Source: Bacillota bacterium (lineage in GTDB: Bacteria; Bacillota; Dethiobacteria; Dethiobacterales; Dethiobacteraceae). From it: a DNA stretch of 8,353 nt. Where the stretch lies: contig QLUI01000062.1 of assembly GCA_018725345.1 (NCBI GenBank), positions 1-8,353 of the forward strand, in the 5' to 3' direction. Positions 1 to 4,822 of this stretch are shown here, one piece after another; the stretch's first letter is position 1, and each line of letters starts with the position of its first letter. A model generated the notes under the pieces. It saw only the letters and a program-made list of their open reading frames with translations, did not search any database and was not told the DNA's origin. The position numbers and the translations under genes are program-made.

Positions 1-18
1 TTTATTGCTAAATATTGT

Positions 19-24
19 TATAAT
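19..24 (+). promoter_or_regulatory. Possible -10 box upstream of the small coiled-coil gene
   Basis: A perfect TATAAT lies about 70 bases before the ATG of the first gene. The matching -35 position would fall at or before the window start, so the promoter cannot be confirmed. The leader between the box and the gene shows no obvious structure. Confidence 0.3.
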
Positions 25-92
25 GAGAGTGTGACAACTAAGTTTCCGGCACAATCAGATGCGGTTAGTAAAATAATGAAAGGGTGGTAAAG

Positions 93-287
93 ATGGACAA
101 AGCAGAGAAGTTGCAAGAATTAAAAGCAAAGCTTGAGGAGCTGATGAAGAGCAATCCCGCCATTTGCCCCGGTGCCGAATCAGTTATTGGCCGTACAGAA
201 CATTCCATGTCTCCCGAACTTTTTCAGGAGATCGAAGCTCTTGAAAAAGAAATTAAGAAGCTTGAACAGGAGCTGAAATCGTCTTAG
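93..287 (+). CDS. Small coiled-coil protein of unknown function (64 aa)
   Basis: I do not recognise this protein. It is a small, charged, probably cytoplasmic polypeptide with no signal peptide or membrane segment. Two Lys/Glu/Leu-rich heptad-like helices (about residues 1-20 and 41-62) flank a central stretch with NPAICPGAESVIGRTEH, so a helical hairpin or dimer is likely. I chose the ATG at 93 because AAAGGGTGG ends 5 bases before it; a GTG at 84 would add three residues but lies inside that ribosome site. It has its own possible -10 box and is followed by a strong hairpin, so it looks monocistronic. The good ribosome site and the helical composition support a real gene, but its role cannot be read from the sequence. 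Confidence 0.65.
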   Translation: MDKAEKLQELKAKLEELMKSNPAICPGAESVIGRTEHSMSPELFQEIEALEKEIKKLEQELKSS

Positions 288-325
288 TAATTTTCTTGAA
301 AGCGCTGCTTTAGTCTTTCTTAACA

Positions 326-368
326 GACCGTGTGGTTCAACCTCTCCGCGAGGTTGAACCACACGGTC
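326..368 (+). terminator. Perfect 19-bp hairpin, probable terminator of the small gene
   Basis: Arms 326-344 and 350-368 are exactly complementary and enclose a 5-base loop (TCCGC). It sits 38 bases after the stop codon and just before the tRNA promoter, as expected for a terminator. Only two T residues follow the stem, so it is a weak match to a classical intrinsic terminator and may instead be an RNA-processing hairpin or a dispersed palindrome. Confidence 0.5.
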
Positions 369-387
369 TTACGCCACGTTTCTTTAA

Positions 388-416
388 TTGACAAGCTTTG
401 CGGCGTGTGCTATGCT
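388..416 (+). promoter_or_regulatory. Promoter of the tRNA-Ser pair
   Basis: A perfect -35 TTGACA (388-393) and a -10 TATGCT (411-416) are separated by exactly 17 bases. The predicted start is near 422-424, a few bases before the first mature tRNA base at 430. This is a housekeeping-sigma promoter for the two serine tRNAs. Confidence 0.85.
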
Positions 417-429
417 AAACATTGCGTTC

Positions 430-516
430 GGAGGGGTGTCCGAGCGGTTTAAGGAGCTGGTCTTGAAAACCAGTGACTCGTAAGAGCCGTGGGTTCGAAT
501 CCCACCCCCTCCGCCA
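430..516 (+). tRNA. tRNA-Ser(UGA)
   Basis: An 87-base class II tRNA. The acceptor arm GGAGGGG (430-436) pairs with CCCCTCC (506-512), followed by discriminator G513 and an encoded CCA (514-516). The anticodon stem CTGGT/ACCAG encloses loop CTTGAAA with anticodon TGA at 464-466, which reads UCA codons (and other UCN by wobble). The long variable arm and the discriminator G are serine identity elements. The T-loop GGTTCGAATCC is intact. It is co-transcribed with the second tRNA-Ser 33 bases downstream. Confidence 0.97.
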
Positions 517-549
517 TCATTAGTTTGGCGGAGCAAAAAGGGCAAGTAC

Positions 550-645
550 GGAGAGATGGCCGAGTCGGTCGAAGGCGGTCGCCTGCTAAGCGATTAAGCG
601 GGACTAAAACCTGCTTCGAGGGTTCGAATCCCTCTCTCTCCGCCA
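550..645 (+). tRNA. tRNA-Ser(GCU)
   Basis: A 96-base class II tRNA. The acceptor arm GGAGAGA (550-556) pairs with TCTCTCC (635-641), with discriminator G642 and encoded CCA (643-645). The anticodon stem GTCGC/GCGAT (one G-U pair) holds loop CTGCTAA with anticodon GCT at 585-587, which reads AGU/AGC. The variable arm is longer than in the neighbouring tRNA-Ser(UGA). Its T-loop is standard. It shares the promoter at 388-416 and is followed by a terminator. Confidence 0.97.
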
Positions 646-658
646 TATATTTAAAATT

Positions 659-686
659 CGGGGCGCTCAGTCCCGCTTTTGTTTTT
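659..686 (+). terminator. Intrinsic terminator of the tRNA-Ser operon
   Basis: CGGGGC (659-664) pairs with GTCCCG (670-675), with one G-U pair and a 5-base loop. A T-rich tract follows (TTTTGTTTTT, 677-686). Its position 14 bases after the tRNA CCA end fits transcription termination of the tRNA pair. Confidence 0.75.
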
Positions 687-800
687 AAGCCAAGTTTTCG
701 ATGCAATAGGTGAGTTTACTGCTCGTCACGAATGCCAAAGCTTGTTGCTATGTTAAGAATTTGTTAGCGAACTCGTTTAAGCTTTGCTGAAACATCGGGG
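687..800. other. Intergenic stretch with nothing recognisable
   Basis: This stretch is AT-leaning, has no ribosome site joined to an open frame, and no clear promoter. It belongs to the 570-base gene-free gap between the tRNA-Ser operon and hpt. Two AAGCTT hexamers near its ends are the only repeated words I noticed and are probably chance. Confidence 0.5.
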
Positions 801-830
801 AATCAGGTGGAGAGTCTGCTCCACCTGATT
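801..830. repeat. Perfect 12-bp inverted repeat
   Basis: AATCAGGTGGAG (801-812) is exactly complementary to CTCCACCTGATT (819-830) around a 6-base loop. It is followed by five A residues rather than T residues, so it is not a good terminator on the plus strand. On the minus strand the T run lies before the stem, not after it. A second hairpin with a similar CCACCT core follows 7 bases later. Confidence 0.6.
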
Positions 831-837
831 AAAAATT

Positions 838-864
838 CCCACCTACGCTTCGTTTAGAGGTGGG
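838..864. repeat. Second hairpin, 7-bp stem
   Basis: CCCACCT (838-844) pairs with AGGTGGG (858-864) across a 13-base loop. Together with the 801-830 palindrome it forms a tandem pair of stems. Subterminal hairpins of this general look occur at the ends of IS200/IS605-type elements, but no transposase or guide-RNA locus is present here, so that origin is only a possibility. Confidence 0.45.
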
Positions 865-922
865 GCCTTAACCCAAAAGAAAAACCAAGATAAATTTTGT
901 CAATTTTGTTAAAAAAAAGAAC

Positions 923-951
923 TTGACAGCCTTATTGACTTATGCGATAAT
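923..951 (+). promoter_or_regulatory. Strong promoter facing a gene-free stretch
   Basis: A perfect -35 TTGACA (923-928) and -10 GATAAT (946-951) have the ideal 17-base spacer. An A/T-rich upstream region, including an eight-A run (911-918), resembles an UP element. Initiation is predicted near 957-960. No protein gene lies downstream on this strand before hpt, which runs the opposite way. Confidence 0.75.
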
Positions 952-957
952 GGTCTT

Positions 958-1215
958 ACCAGATTCCGAGAGGCAGTAGTTTCCTGGTAAAGCCCGGTGA
1001 CGGTGCAGAGTGAAGTATCACAGCGTGAGAAAAGCAATGCCCGTATAGTAAGGGTGTCATGTGAAGTGTGTGAGTGTTGCGGAGGATAAGCCCAAAGTGC
1101 GCTGGTCACACGGAGCAGGAACGATTTAACTGGTTGCGAAATATGGAGAGAAATCGCCGTATAAGCGATTGGGAGTTCTGCTGGGTAACAATGCGGTCTG
1201 TTGGAGTCTGGTGTA
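958..1215 (+). ncRNA. Candidate structured non-coding RNA, family not recognised
   Basis: The roughly 250 bases after the promoter at 923-951 carry no convincing reading frame but can form several local helices. These are TTACCAG (956-962) with CTGGTAA (984-990); GTGA/TCAC (1010-1013 with 1018-1021); GTGTGA (1068-1073) with TCACAC (1106-1111); and AATCGC (1152-1157) with GCGATT (1165-1170). The stretch is purine- and G-rich, unlike the AT-rich spacer before it. I looked for the hallmarks of RNase P RNA, tmRNA, SRP RNA and T-box leaders and saw none. A degraded group II intron domain is another reading that I cannot exclude. No clear 3' terminator is visible before the convergent hpt end, so the 3' boundary is a guess. 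Confidence 0.35.
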
Positions 1216-1217
1216 TT

Positions 1218-1748
1218 TTATGTTTCCTCTTTTATCAGCGAGAAAATATCTCGTAAATTCCTGTAGTTTTCATGATAGTCTAGTCCATAGCCTACCGCAT
1301 AAATATTGGGCAGTTCAAACCCTTGGTAATCAAGCGGCACATTAGCAATGCGCCGTGCCGGAATATTTAAGAGCGTGCAAACCCGCAATCCTGCCGGAGA
1401 GCGGGTTTTTAGATTGCGAATGAGATAGTGAAGGCTTAGGCCGGTATCAACTATGTCTTCCACAATCAACACCTCGCGTCCCACAATAGATGTATCCAGA
1501 TCTTTGGTAATTCGTACAATTCCCAGTGGGTCTGTTTTCTGGCTATAGCTGGAGATGGAAATAAAATCAAGGAGATGCGGTACGGTAATGGCCCGTGTCA
1601 GATCTACGGTAAAATAGACGCTGCCACGCAAAACGCAAACAAGAACAGGCTGCTTGTTCTTGTAATCGCGGGAGAGTTCCCTGCCTAACTCGGCAATTCG
1701 CTCTTCAATGGTTGTGCGGCACAATACCGGCACTAGGCGGTATGACAT
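1218..1748 (-). CDS. hpt: Hypoxanthine phosphoribosyltransferase, divergent
   Basis: This is a type I phosphoribosyltransferase of the Hpt family, which salvages hypoxanthine or guanine to IMP or GMP using PRPP in the cytoplasm. At 176 residues it has normal length. Visible motifs are the pyrophosphate loop VLRGS (residues 39-43), the flexible-loop SSY (66-68), the PRPP loop VEDIVDTG (96-103), and the C-terminal VGYGLDY...YRNL. The ATG at 1748 is chosen because GGAG sits 7 bases upstream and the family homology starts there; the frame extends a further 17 codons upstream over the previous gene's end. The usual TLLDKP reads TLLNIP, and the purine-contacting lysine before DYxGF appears to be proline (NVPLDYQGF), so base specificity may differ. 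It follows the kinase-like gene by 20 bases in one transcription unit. Confidence 0.88.
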   Translation of the reverse strand: MSYRLVPVLCRTTIEERIAELGRELSRDYKNKQPVLVCVLRGSVYFTVDLTRAITVPHLLDFISISSYSQKTDPLGIVRITKDLDTSIVGREVLIVEDIVDTGLSLHYLIRNLKTRSPAGLRVCTLLNIPARRIANVPLDYQGFELPNIYAVGYGLDYHENYRNLRDIFSLIKEET

Positions 1749-1768
1749 TTTGACGCTCCATTTCTTAG

Positions 1769-2704
1769 TCAATGAGTCAAGTCCAAAATATGAAGGCAAT
1801 CCTTATTATAGATTATTTTAATGTTAACCTCCGGATATAATTCCTTCAGGCGACGTGCTTTTCTATTTTTTTTCCAAACAAGTTTTTGCCGCTGAGTAGT
1901 GAGTTCTACATACAGGTTCTGGTCGGGCAGAAAAAAATCGGGAGAAAAAGCTTCTGTGACTCTTCCTTCGCTATCCCATTGCAAGGGGAATGTTTTGGGT
2001 TCATACTGCCAGGGGATATGATAAAAATTAAGCACCCGGGCAAATTCTTCCTCGCTAGGATGCATAAAGAAAGTTGGTTTTTTTTCGACGATATTCTGCT
2101 CCGGTCTAGCCGGTCGCGAACTGACATCAGCGCTTTCTTGTGAATTGCGCTCCAGAAAGTAGCATGCGGCTTGCCGCACCAAGGCGGCGGCTCCTTGCGG
2201 AGTCAGTGTTTTTGTGTTAACTACCAGATCATATGCTTCAGGATCCAACCAGGCGCGGTCAAATACCTGGCGAAGATATCTTCTTTTTCGGCGGTCATGC
2301 TCTCTTACCAGCAGGCTGGCTGGACTTTTCTCAAGATTATAGATTTCATGAACCCATTGCACTCGCTGATTAAAGGGAGCGCAAACCAGAACGTGAAAAG
2401 CGTCTGGGCGTCTGCGGAATAAAAACTGACCACCCCGTCCCACCAGCACGTACGATTCTTTTTCGGCCAGTGAGAGTAAATGCTCATGTAGTGCCGTCAG
2501 ATAAAAGCGTTGGCGCTTTTCCGCGTCCTCACCCTTAGTCGCTTGCTCGTCAAACTTTAGTAGCTGCGGGGATAAACCCATCTCTGTCAAAGCTACTAAA
2601 ATGGCCTTTCTGTCAATTAAGCGGAAATTTAGCTCATTTGCCAGCTTCTTTGCCAGCAGCTCTCCTCCGGCACCAAATTGACGCGAAATTGTTATGACAG
2701 CCAT
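1769..2704 (-). CDS. Cytidylate-kinase-like protein fused to a PD-(D/E)XK-like domain
   Basis: The 311-residue protein has two parts. Residues 1-185 resemble the cytidylate-kinase-like family (P-loop NTPase fold): an N-terminal ITISRQFGAGG loop, DRKA (31-34), VGRGG (88-92), an HDRRKRRYL basic helix (136-144) and YDLVVNT (158-164). The loop lacks the classical Walker lysine-serine pair, as is usual in this family. After a polar linker (about 186-212), residues 215-308 form a separate domain with YEP (234-236), SPDFFLPD (254-261), YVELTT (265-270) and a KKNRKARRL helix. That order (E, PD, ExT, K) fits a PD-(D/E)XK nuclease-like fold; this is inference, and no substrate can be named. The ATG at 2704 has GGAGG 6 bases upstream. 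It is translated 20 bases before hpt, which suggests a link to nucleotide metabolism. Confidence 0.75.
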   Translation of the reverse strand: MAVITISRQFGAGGELLAKKLANELNFRLIDRKAILVALTEMGLSPQLLKFDEQATKGEDAEKRQRFYLTALHEHLLSLAEKESYVLVGRGGQFLFRRRPDAFHVLVCAPFNQRVQWVHEIYNLEKSPASLLVREHDRRKRRYLRQVFDRAWLDPEAYDLVVNTKTLTPQGAAALVRQAACYFLERNSQESADVSSRPARPEQNIVEKKPTFFMHPSEEEFARVLNFYHIPWQYEPKTFPLQWDSEGRVTEAFSPDFFLPDQNLYVELTTQRQKLVWKKNRKARRLKELYPEVNIKIIYNKDCLHILDLTH

Positions 2705-2734
2705 AAAACGCCTCCGGCTTTTTTTTCATAGGAA

Positions 2735-2740
2735 ATTATA
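2735..2740 (-). promoter_or_regulatory. Possible -10 box of the kinase-like/hpt unit
   Basis: Read on the minus strand this is TATAAT, 31 bases before the start codon of the kinase-like gene. I found no good -35 hexamer at the usual distance, so the promoter is tentative. A G-rich tract lies further upstream. Confidence 0.35.
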
Positions 2741-2781
2741 TCATTCAAGAAAGCTACGATCCTATGCATGGGGGGATGTTT

Positions 2782-2796
2782 TGGGGGATTCCCCCA
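2782..2796. repeat. Short G-run/C-run palindrome
   Basis: TGGGGG (2782-2787) faces CCCCCA (2791-2796) around a 3-base centre, and a further run of six G lies at 2770-2775. It occupies the divergent region between the hpt unit and the thi operon. It lacks a T tract on either side. Its role is unknown. Confidence 0.35.
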
Positions 2797-2874
2797 TCTT
2801 CTTATCTAGTTCTCTATAAATCAAAAAAATCCTTTTTGTGGGATGAGGAAAACTAAAGTGCCGGCGGCAATAAC

Positions 2875-2904
2875 TTGACAATGGGGGGCAACTTTATCTA
2901 CAAT
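2875..2904 (+). promoter_or_regulatory. Promoter of the thi operon
   Basis: A perfect -35 TTGACA (2875-2880) and -10 TACAAT (2899-2904) are 18 bases apart. Transcription should start near 2910-2913, inside the duplicated 16-bp element, and run into the TPP riboswitch. No other promoter is seen before thiE. Confidence 0.8.
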
Positions 2905-2936
2905 GTAAGTAACTAAAAAAGTAAGTAACTAAAAAA
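2905..2936 (+). repeat. Tandem 16-bp duplication at the thi transcription start
   Basis: GTAAGTAACTAAAAAA occurs twice in perfect head-to-tail copies (2905-2920 and 2921-2936). It begins right after the -10 box and ends at the first bases of the riboswitch. It may be a recent slippage duplication of the initial transcribed region. Confidence 0.9.
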
Positions 2937-2937
2937 G

Positions 2938-3034
2938 AAACCTAGGGGTACTCGCAAGCGCGAGTTGAGAGGCAAGGGCGACAAACTTGGCCAACTCTTT
3001 GAACCTGAGATGGGTAATGCCAGCGGAGGGAAGG
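2938..3034 (+). promoter_or_regulatory. TPP (thi-box) riboswitch aptamer
   Basis: The conserved thi-box segments are present in order: CTAGGGGT (2942-2949), a P3 stem ACTCGC/GCGAGT (2950-2955 with 2960-2965), TGAGA (2966-2970), then CTTTGAACCTGA (2997-3008) and GGTAATGCCAGCGGAGGGA (3013-3031). The closing base pair of P3 is A-T where the family usually has G-C (GGCTGAGA becomes AGTTGAGA), a compensated change. An extra stem CAAG/CTTG (2973-2976 with 2986-2989) fills the variable arm. The aptamer senses thiamine pyrophosphate and here precedes thiE with an attenuator hairpin, so TPP should repress the operon. Confidence 0.95.
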
Positions 3035-3049
3035 ATCGGGCAGACGGTA

Positions 3050-3103
3050 AAAATGCCAGCATTTACCGTGGACAGCAAGGTCCACGGTAAATGCTGGCAT
3101 TTT
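3050..3103 (+). terminator. Riboswitch-controlled attenuator hairpin
   Basis: Arms 3050-3073 and 3080-3103 are complementary over all 24 bp with a 6-base loop (AGCAAG). The stem ends in AAAA/TTTT, giving four T at the 3' side. A competing hairpin CGGTAAA (3045-3051) with TTTACCG (3062-3068) is contained in its 5' arm region. The GAGGAGG ribosome site of thiE (3110-3116) lies outside the stem, so control is more likely at transcription termination than at translation. The short T run makes efficient termination uncertain. Confidence 0.7.
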
Positions 3104-3120
3104 AAACCTGAGGAGGAAGT

Positions 3121-3753
3121 TTGAATACGTTAGATTTGTCTTTATATGTAATCAGCGGACAATGTTTTACTCCTGATCGTGAGTTGTTAAAGGTGATGGA
3201 GGAGGCTCTGGCAGGGGGTGCCACAGTAATTCAGTTACGTGAAAAAAATATGACTGTCAGAGAAATGGTAGAAGTTGGTGCCAAGCTTCAAGAGCTGGCG
3301 CGCAAACACGTCGCCACTTTTATTATTAATGACCATATAGACGTGGCTTTAGCAATTGATGCTGACGGAGTGCACCTCGGTCAGGACGATCTGCCGGTTA
3401 GCGAAGCGCGGGCAAAGCTCGGGCCAAAAAAAATTATCGGTCTTTCTACTCATTCTTTGGAACAGGCACTGGCGGCCAGTAGTTTGCCGCTTGACTATCT
3501 GGGCGTGGGTCCGGTGTTTGCCACGCCTACCAAACCTGATGCGCTGCCAGTAGGGTTGGAGTTGCTTGAAAAAGTATCTCGCCAGTTAACGGTTCCTTTT
3601 GTGGCAATCGGGGGGATTGATGAAACTAATCTTGAGCAGGTTCTTGCTGTCGGGGCTAGAAATGTGGCTGTCATTAGAGCAGTGGTAGCCGCCGACGATG
3701 TTGTGGGAGCAGCGAGAAGGCTTAAGGCTCGTATTGTGGTAAAAACAGCATAA
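3121..3753 (+). CDS. thiE: Thiamine-phosphate synthase ThiE
   Basis: ThiE joins hydroxymethylpyrimidine diphosphate to thiazole phosphate to give thiamine phosphate, in the cytoplasm. The 210-residue TIM-barrel has normal length. Family signatures are QLREK (38-42), IINDHIDVA (68-76), DGVHLGQDDL (82-91), GLST (107-110), YLGVGPVFATPTK (126-138, phosphate and pyrophosphate contacts) and VAIGGI (161-166). The start is TTG at 3121, since no ATG or GTG lies in frame nearby; AGGAGG ends 4 bases before it. It is the first gene after the TPP riboswitch and attenuator and so is directly under TPP control. An 83-base gap with no gene separates it from thiS. Confidence 0.95.
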   Translation: MNTLDLSLYVISGQCFTPDRELLKVMEEALAGGATVIQLREKNMTVREMVEVGAKLQELARKHVATFIINDHIDVALAIDADGVHLGQDDLPVSEARAKLGPKKIIGLSTHSLEQALAASSLPLDYLGVGPVFATPTKPDALPVGLELLEKVSRQLTVPFVAIGGIDETNLEQVLAVGARNVAVIRAVVAADDVVGAARRLKARIVVKTA

Positions 3754-3836
3754 GCAGAGCGAGTGTTTTTCGCCAGATTGCGCATTCAAGCTCCACCTGA
3801 GGTTTTTTAACCGCAAACAGCAAGGAGGAAGAAAAG

Positions 3837-4040
3837 ATGATTTGCGTGAAAGTTAACGGCCGGCAGGAAACATTGCCGGAGAATTATACCATAGCGCAGT
3901 TGTTAAGCCAAAAGGAGCTTGACGCATCCTATGTGGTAGTGCAGTTAAACTTTGAGATTATAGATCGCTCTTTGTTGTCAGAGACTACATTAAACGAAGG
4001 AGACCAGCTTGAAGTTGTAAAGTTTTTGGGAGGTGGCTAA
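3837..4040 (+). CDS. thiS: Sulfur carrier protein ThiS
   Basis: ThiS is a ubiquitin-fold sulfur carrier. Its C-terminal glycine is adenylated by ThiF and converted to a thiocarboxylate that feeds sulfur to ThiG. The 67-residue product has the typical length, an N-terminal beta hairpin (ICVKVNGRQETLP), the central YVVVQLN segment, NEGDQLEVV, and a terminal LGGG tail. The ATG at 3837 is preceded by AAGGAGG with an 8-base spacer. Only two bases separate its stop from the thiG start, and its last codons form the thiG ribosome site. The cognate adenylyltransferase gene thiF is not in this operon. Confidence 0.94.
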   Translation: MICVKVNGRQETLPENYTIAQLLSQKELDASYVVVQLNFEIIDRSLLSETTLNEGDQLEVVKFLGGG

Positions 4041-4042
4041 GC

Positions 4043-4810
4043 GTGAGTAAAGATTTACTGGCAATCGGTAACTCCTTAATCGCAAGCCGATTATTTCTTG
4101 GCACAGGTAAAATTCCGTTGCCAAAAATGAAGCAGGTAATTGAGGCTGCCGGAACGCAGGTTGTGACTGTGGCTTTGCGCCGTGTTGATTTTGACCAGCC
4201 GGAGGAAAATATTTTAGATTTTATTCCAGACGGAGCTATTATCATGCCTAATACATCGGGCGCACGTACAGCGGCAGAGGCCATACGGTTGGCTCACATT
4301 GCTAGGGCAGGCGGCTGCGGTAACTGGGTGAAAATTGAAGTGATTCCCGATCAAAAATATCTGCTGCCTGATAATTTTGAAACATTGAAAGCCACGGAAC
4401 AGTTGGTAAAGGATGGCTTTACAGTGCTTGCGTACATGTCGCCCGATTTGATAGTGGCAAAATCATTAGAAGCTGTTGGAGCCGCCGCTGTAATGCCTTT
4501 GGGGGCACCCATCGGCACCAACCGAGGCTTAAAGATGAAGGAGCTCATTAACATTATTATTGAAGAGTGTCATGTGCCGGTAATAGTGGATGCAGGAATC
4601 GGCAGGCCAAGTCATGCGGCGGAGGCAATGGAAATGGGAGCCTCCGCAGTACTGTTAAACACTGCTATTGCCACTGCCGATGACTCGGTAGCCATGGCGC
4701 TGGCGTTTCGCTTGGCGGTCGAGTCCGGGAGGATAGCTTACTTGGCGGGAATGTGTGGGGAAACCAGCTATGCCCGTGCCAGTTCACCTTTGACCGGCTT
4801 TCTCGATTGA
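4043..4810 (+). CDS. thiG: Thiazole synthase ThiG
   Basis: ThiG condenses 1-deoxy-xylulose 5-phosphate, dehydroglycine and ThiS-thiocarboxylate sulfur into thiazole phosphate. The 255-residue (beta/alpha)8 protein shows LFLGTGK (17-23), the Schiff-base lysine in NWVKIEV (K97), MPLGAPIGTNRG, PVIVDAGIGRPSHAAEAMEMGA and the phosphate-binding VLLNTAIA. Start is GTG at 4043, with GGAGG (4029-4033) inside the end of thiS. ThiG forms a complex with ThiS and in anaerobes takes dehydroglycine from ThiH, which is encoded 12 bases downstream. No missing key residues are apparent. Confidence 0.96.
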   Translation: MSKDLLAIGNSLIASRLFLGTGKIPLPKMKQVIEAAGTQVVTVALRRVDFDQPEENILDFIPDGAIIMPNTSGARTAAEAIRLAHIARAGGCGNWVKIEVIPDQKYLLPDNFETLKATEQLVKDGFTVLAYMSPDLIVAKSLEAVGAAAVMPLGAPIGTNRGLKMKELINIIIEECHVPVIVDAGIGRPSHAAEAMEMGASAVLLNTAIATADDSVAMALAFRLAVESGRIAYLAGMCGETSYARASSPLTGFLD

Positions 4811-4822
4811 GGAGGTGCTCTG

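Noticed and set aside
449..713. Open reading frames on both strands across the two tRNA-Ser genes
   Set aside because: They are read through tRNA sequence, lack ribosome sites and have no protein-like composition. The frames are by-products of the tRNA genes.
909..1109. Minus-strand frame of 66 codons overlapping the strong promoter
   Set aside because: It has no ribosome site and would be read across the plus-strand promoter and candidate RNA. Its composition looks random.
838..1215. IscB/TnpB-type guide RNA locus
   Set aside because: No nuclease or transposase gene is present next to it and I could not match the sequence to a known guide RNA. Only the hairpin shape is suggestive.
1074..1256. 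60-codon frame on the plus strand with a TTG start after the 923-951 promoter
   Set aside because: There is no good ribosome site at a proper distance, it runs into the 3' end of hpt on the other strand, and the product is rich in Trp/Cys/Arg with no recognisable pattern.
1749..1799. Longer hpt with 17 extra N-terminal residues
   Set aside because: The extension overlaps the upstream stop codon region and lacks a ribosome site, whereas the ATG at 1748 has GGAG at 7 bases and matches the family's N-terminus.
2770..2796. G-quadruplex or terminator in the G-rich divergent region
   Set aside because: Only two G runs of five or six are present, followed by a C run that would pair with one of them. 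There is no T tract, so neither a four-run quadruplex nor a terminator is supported.
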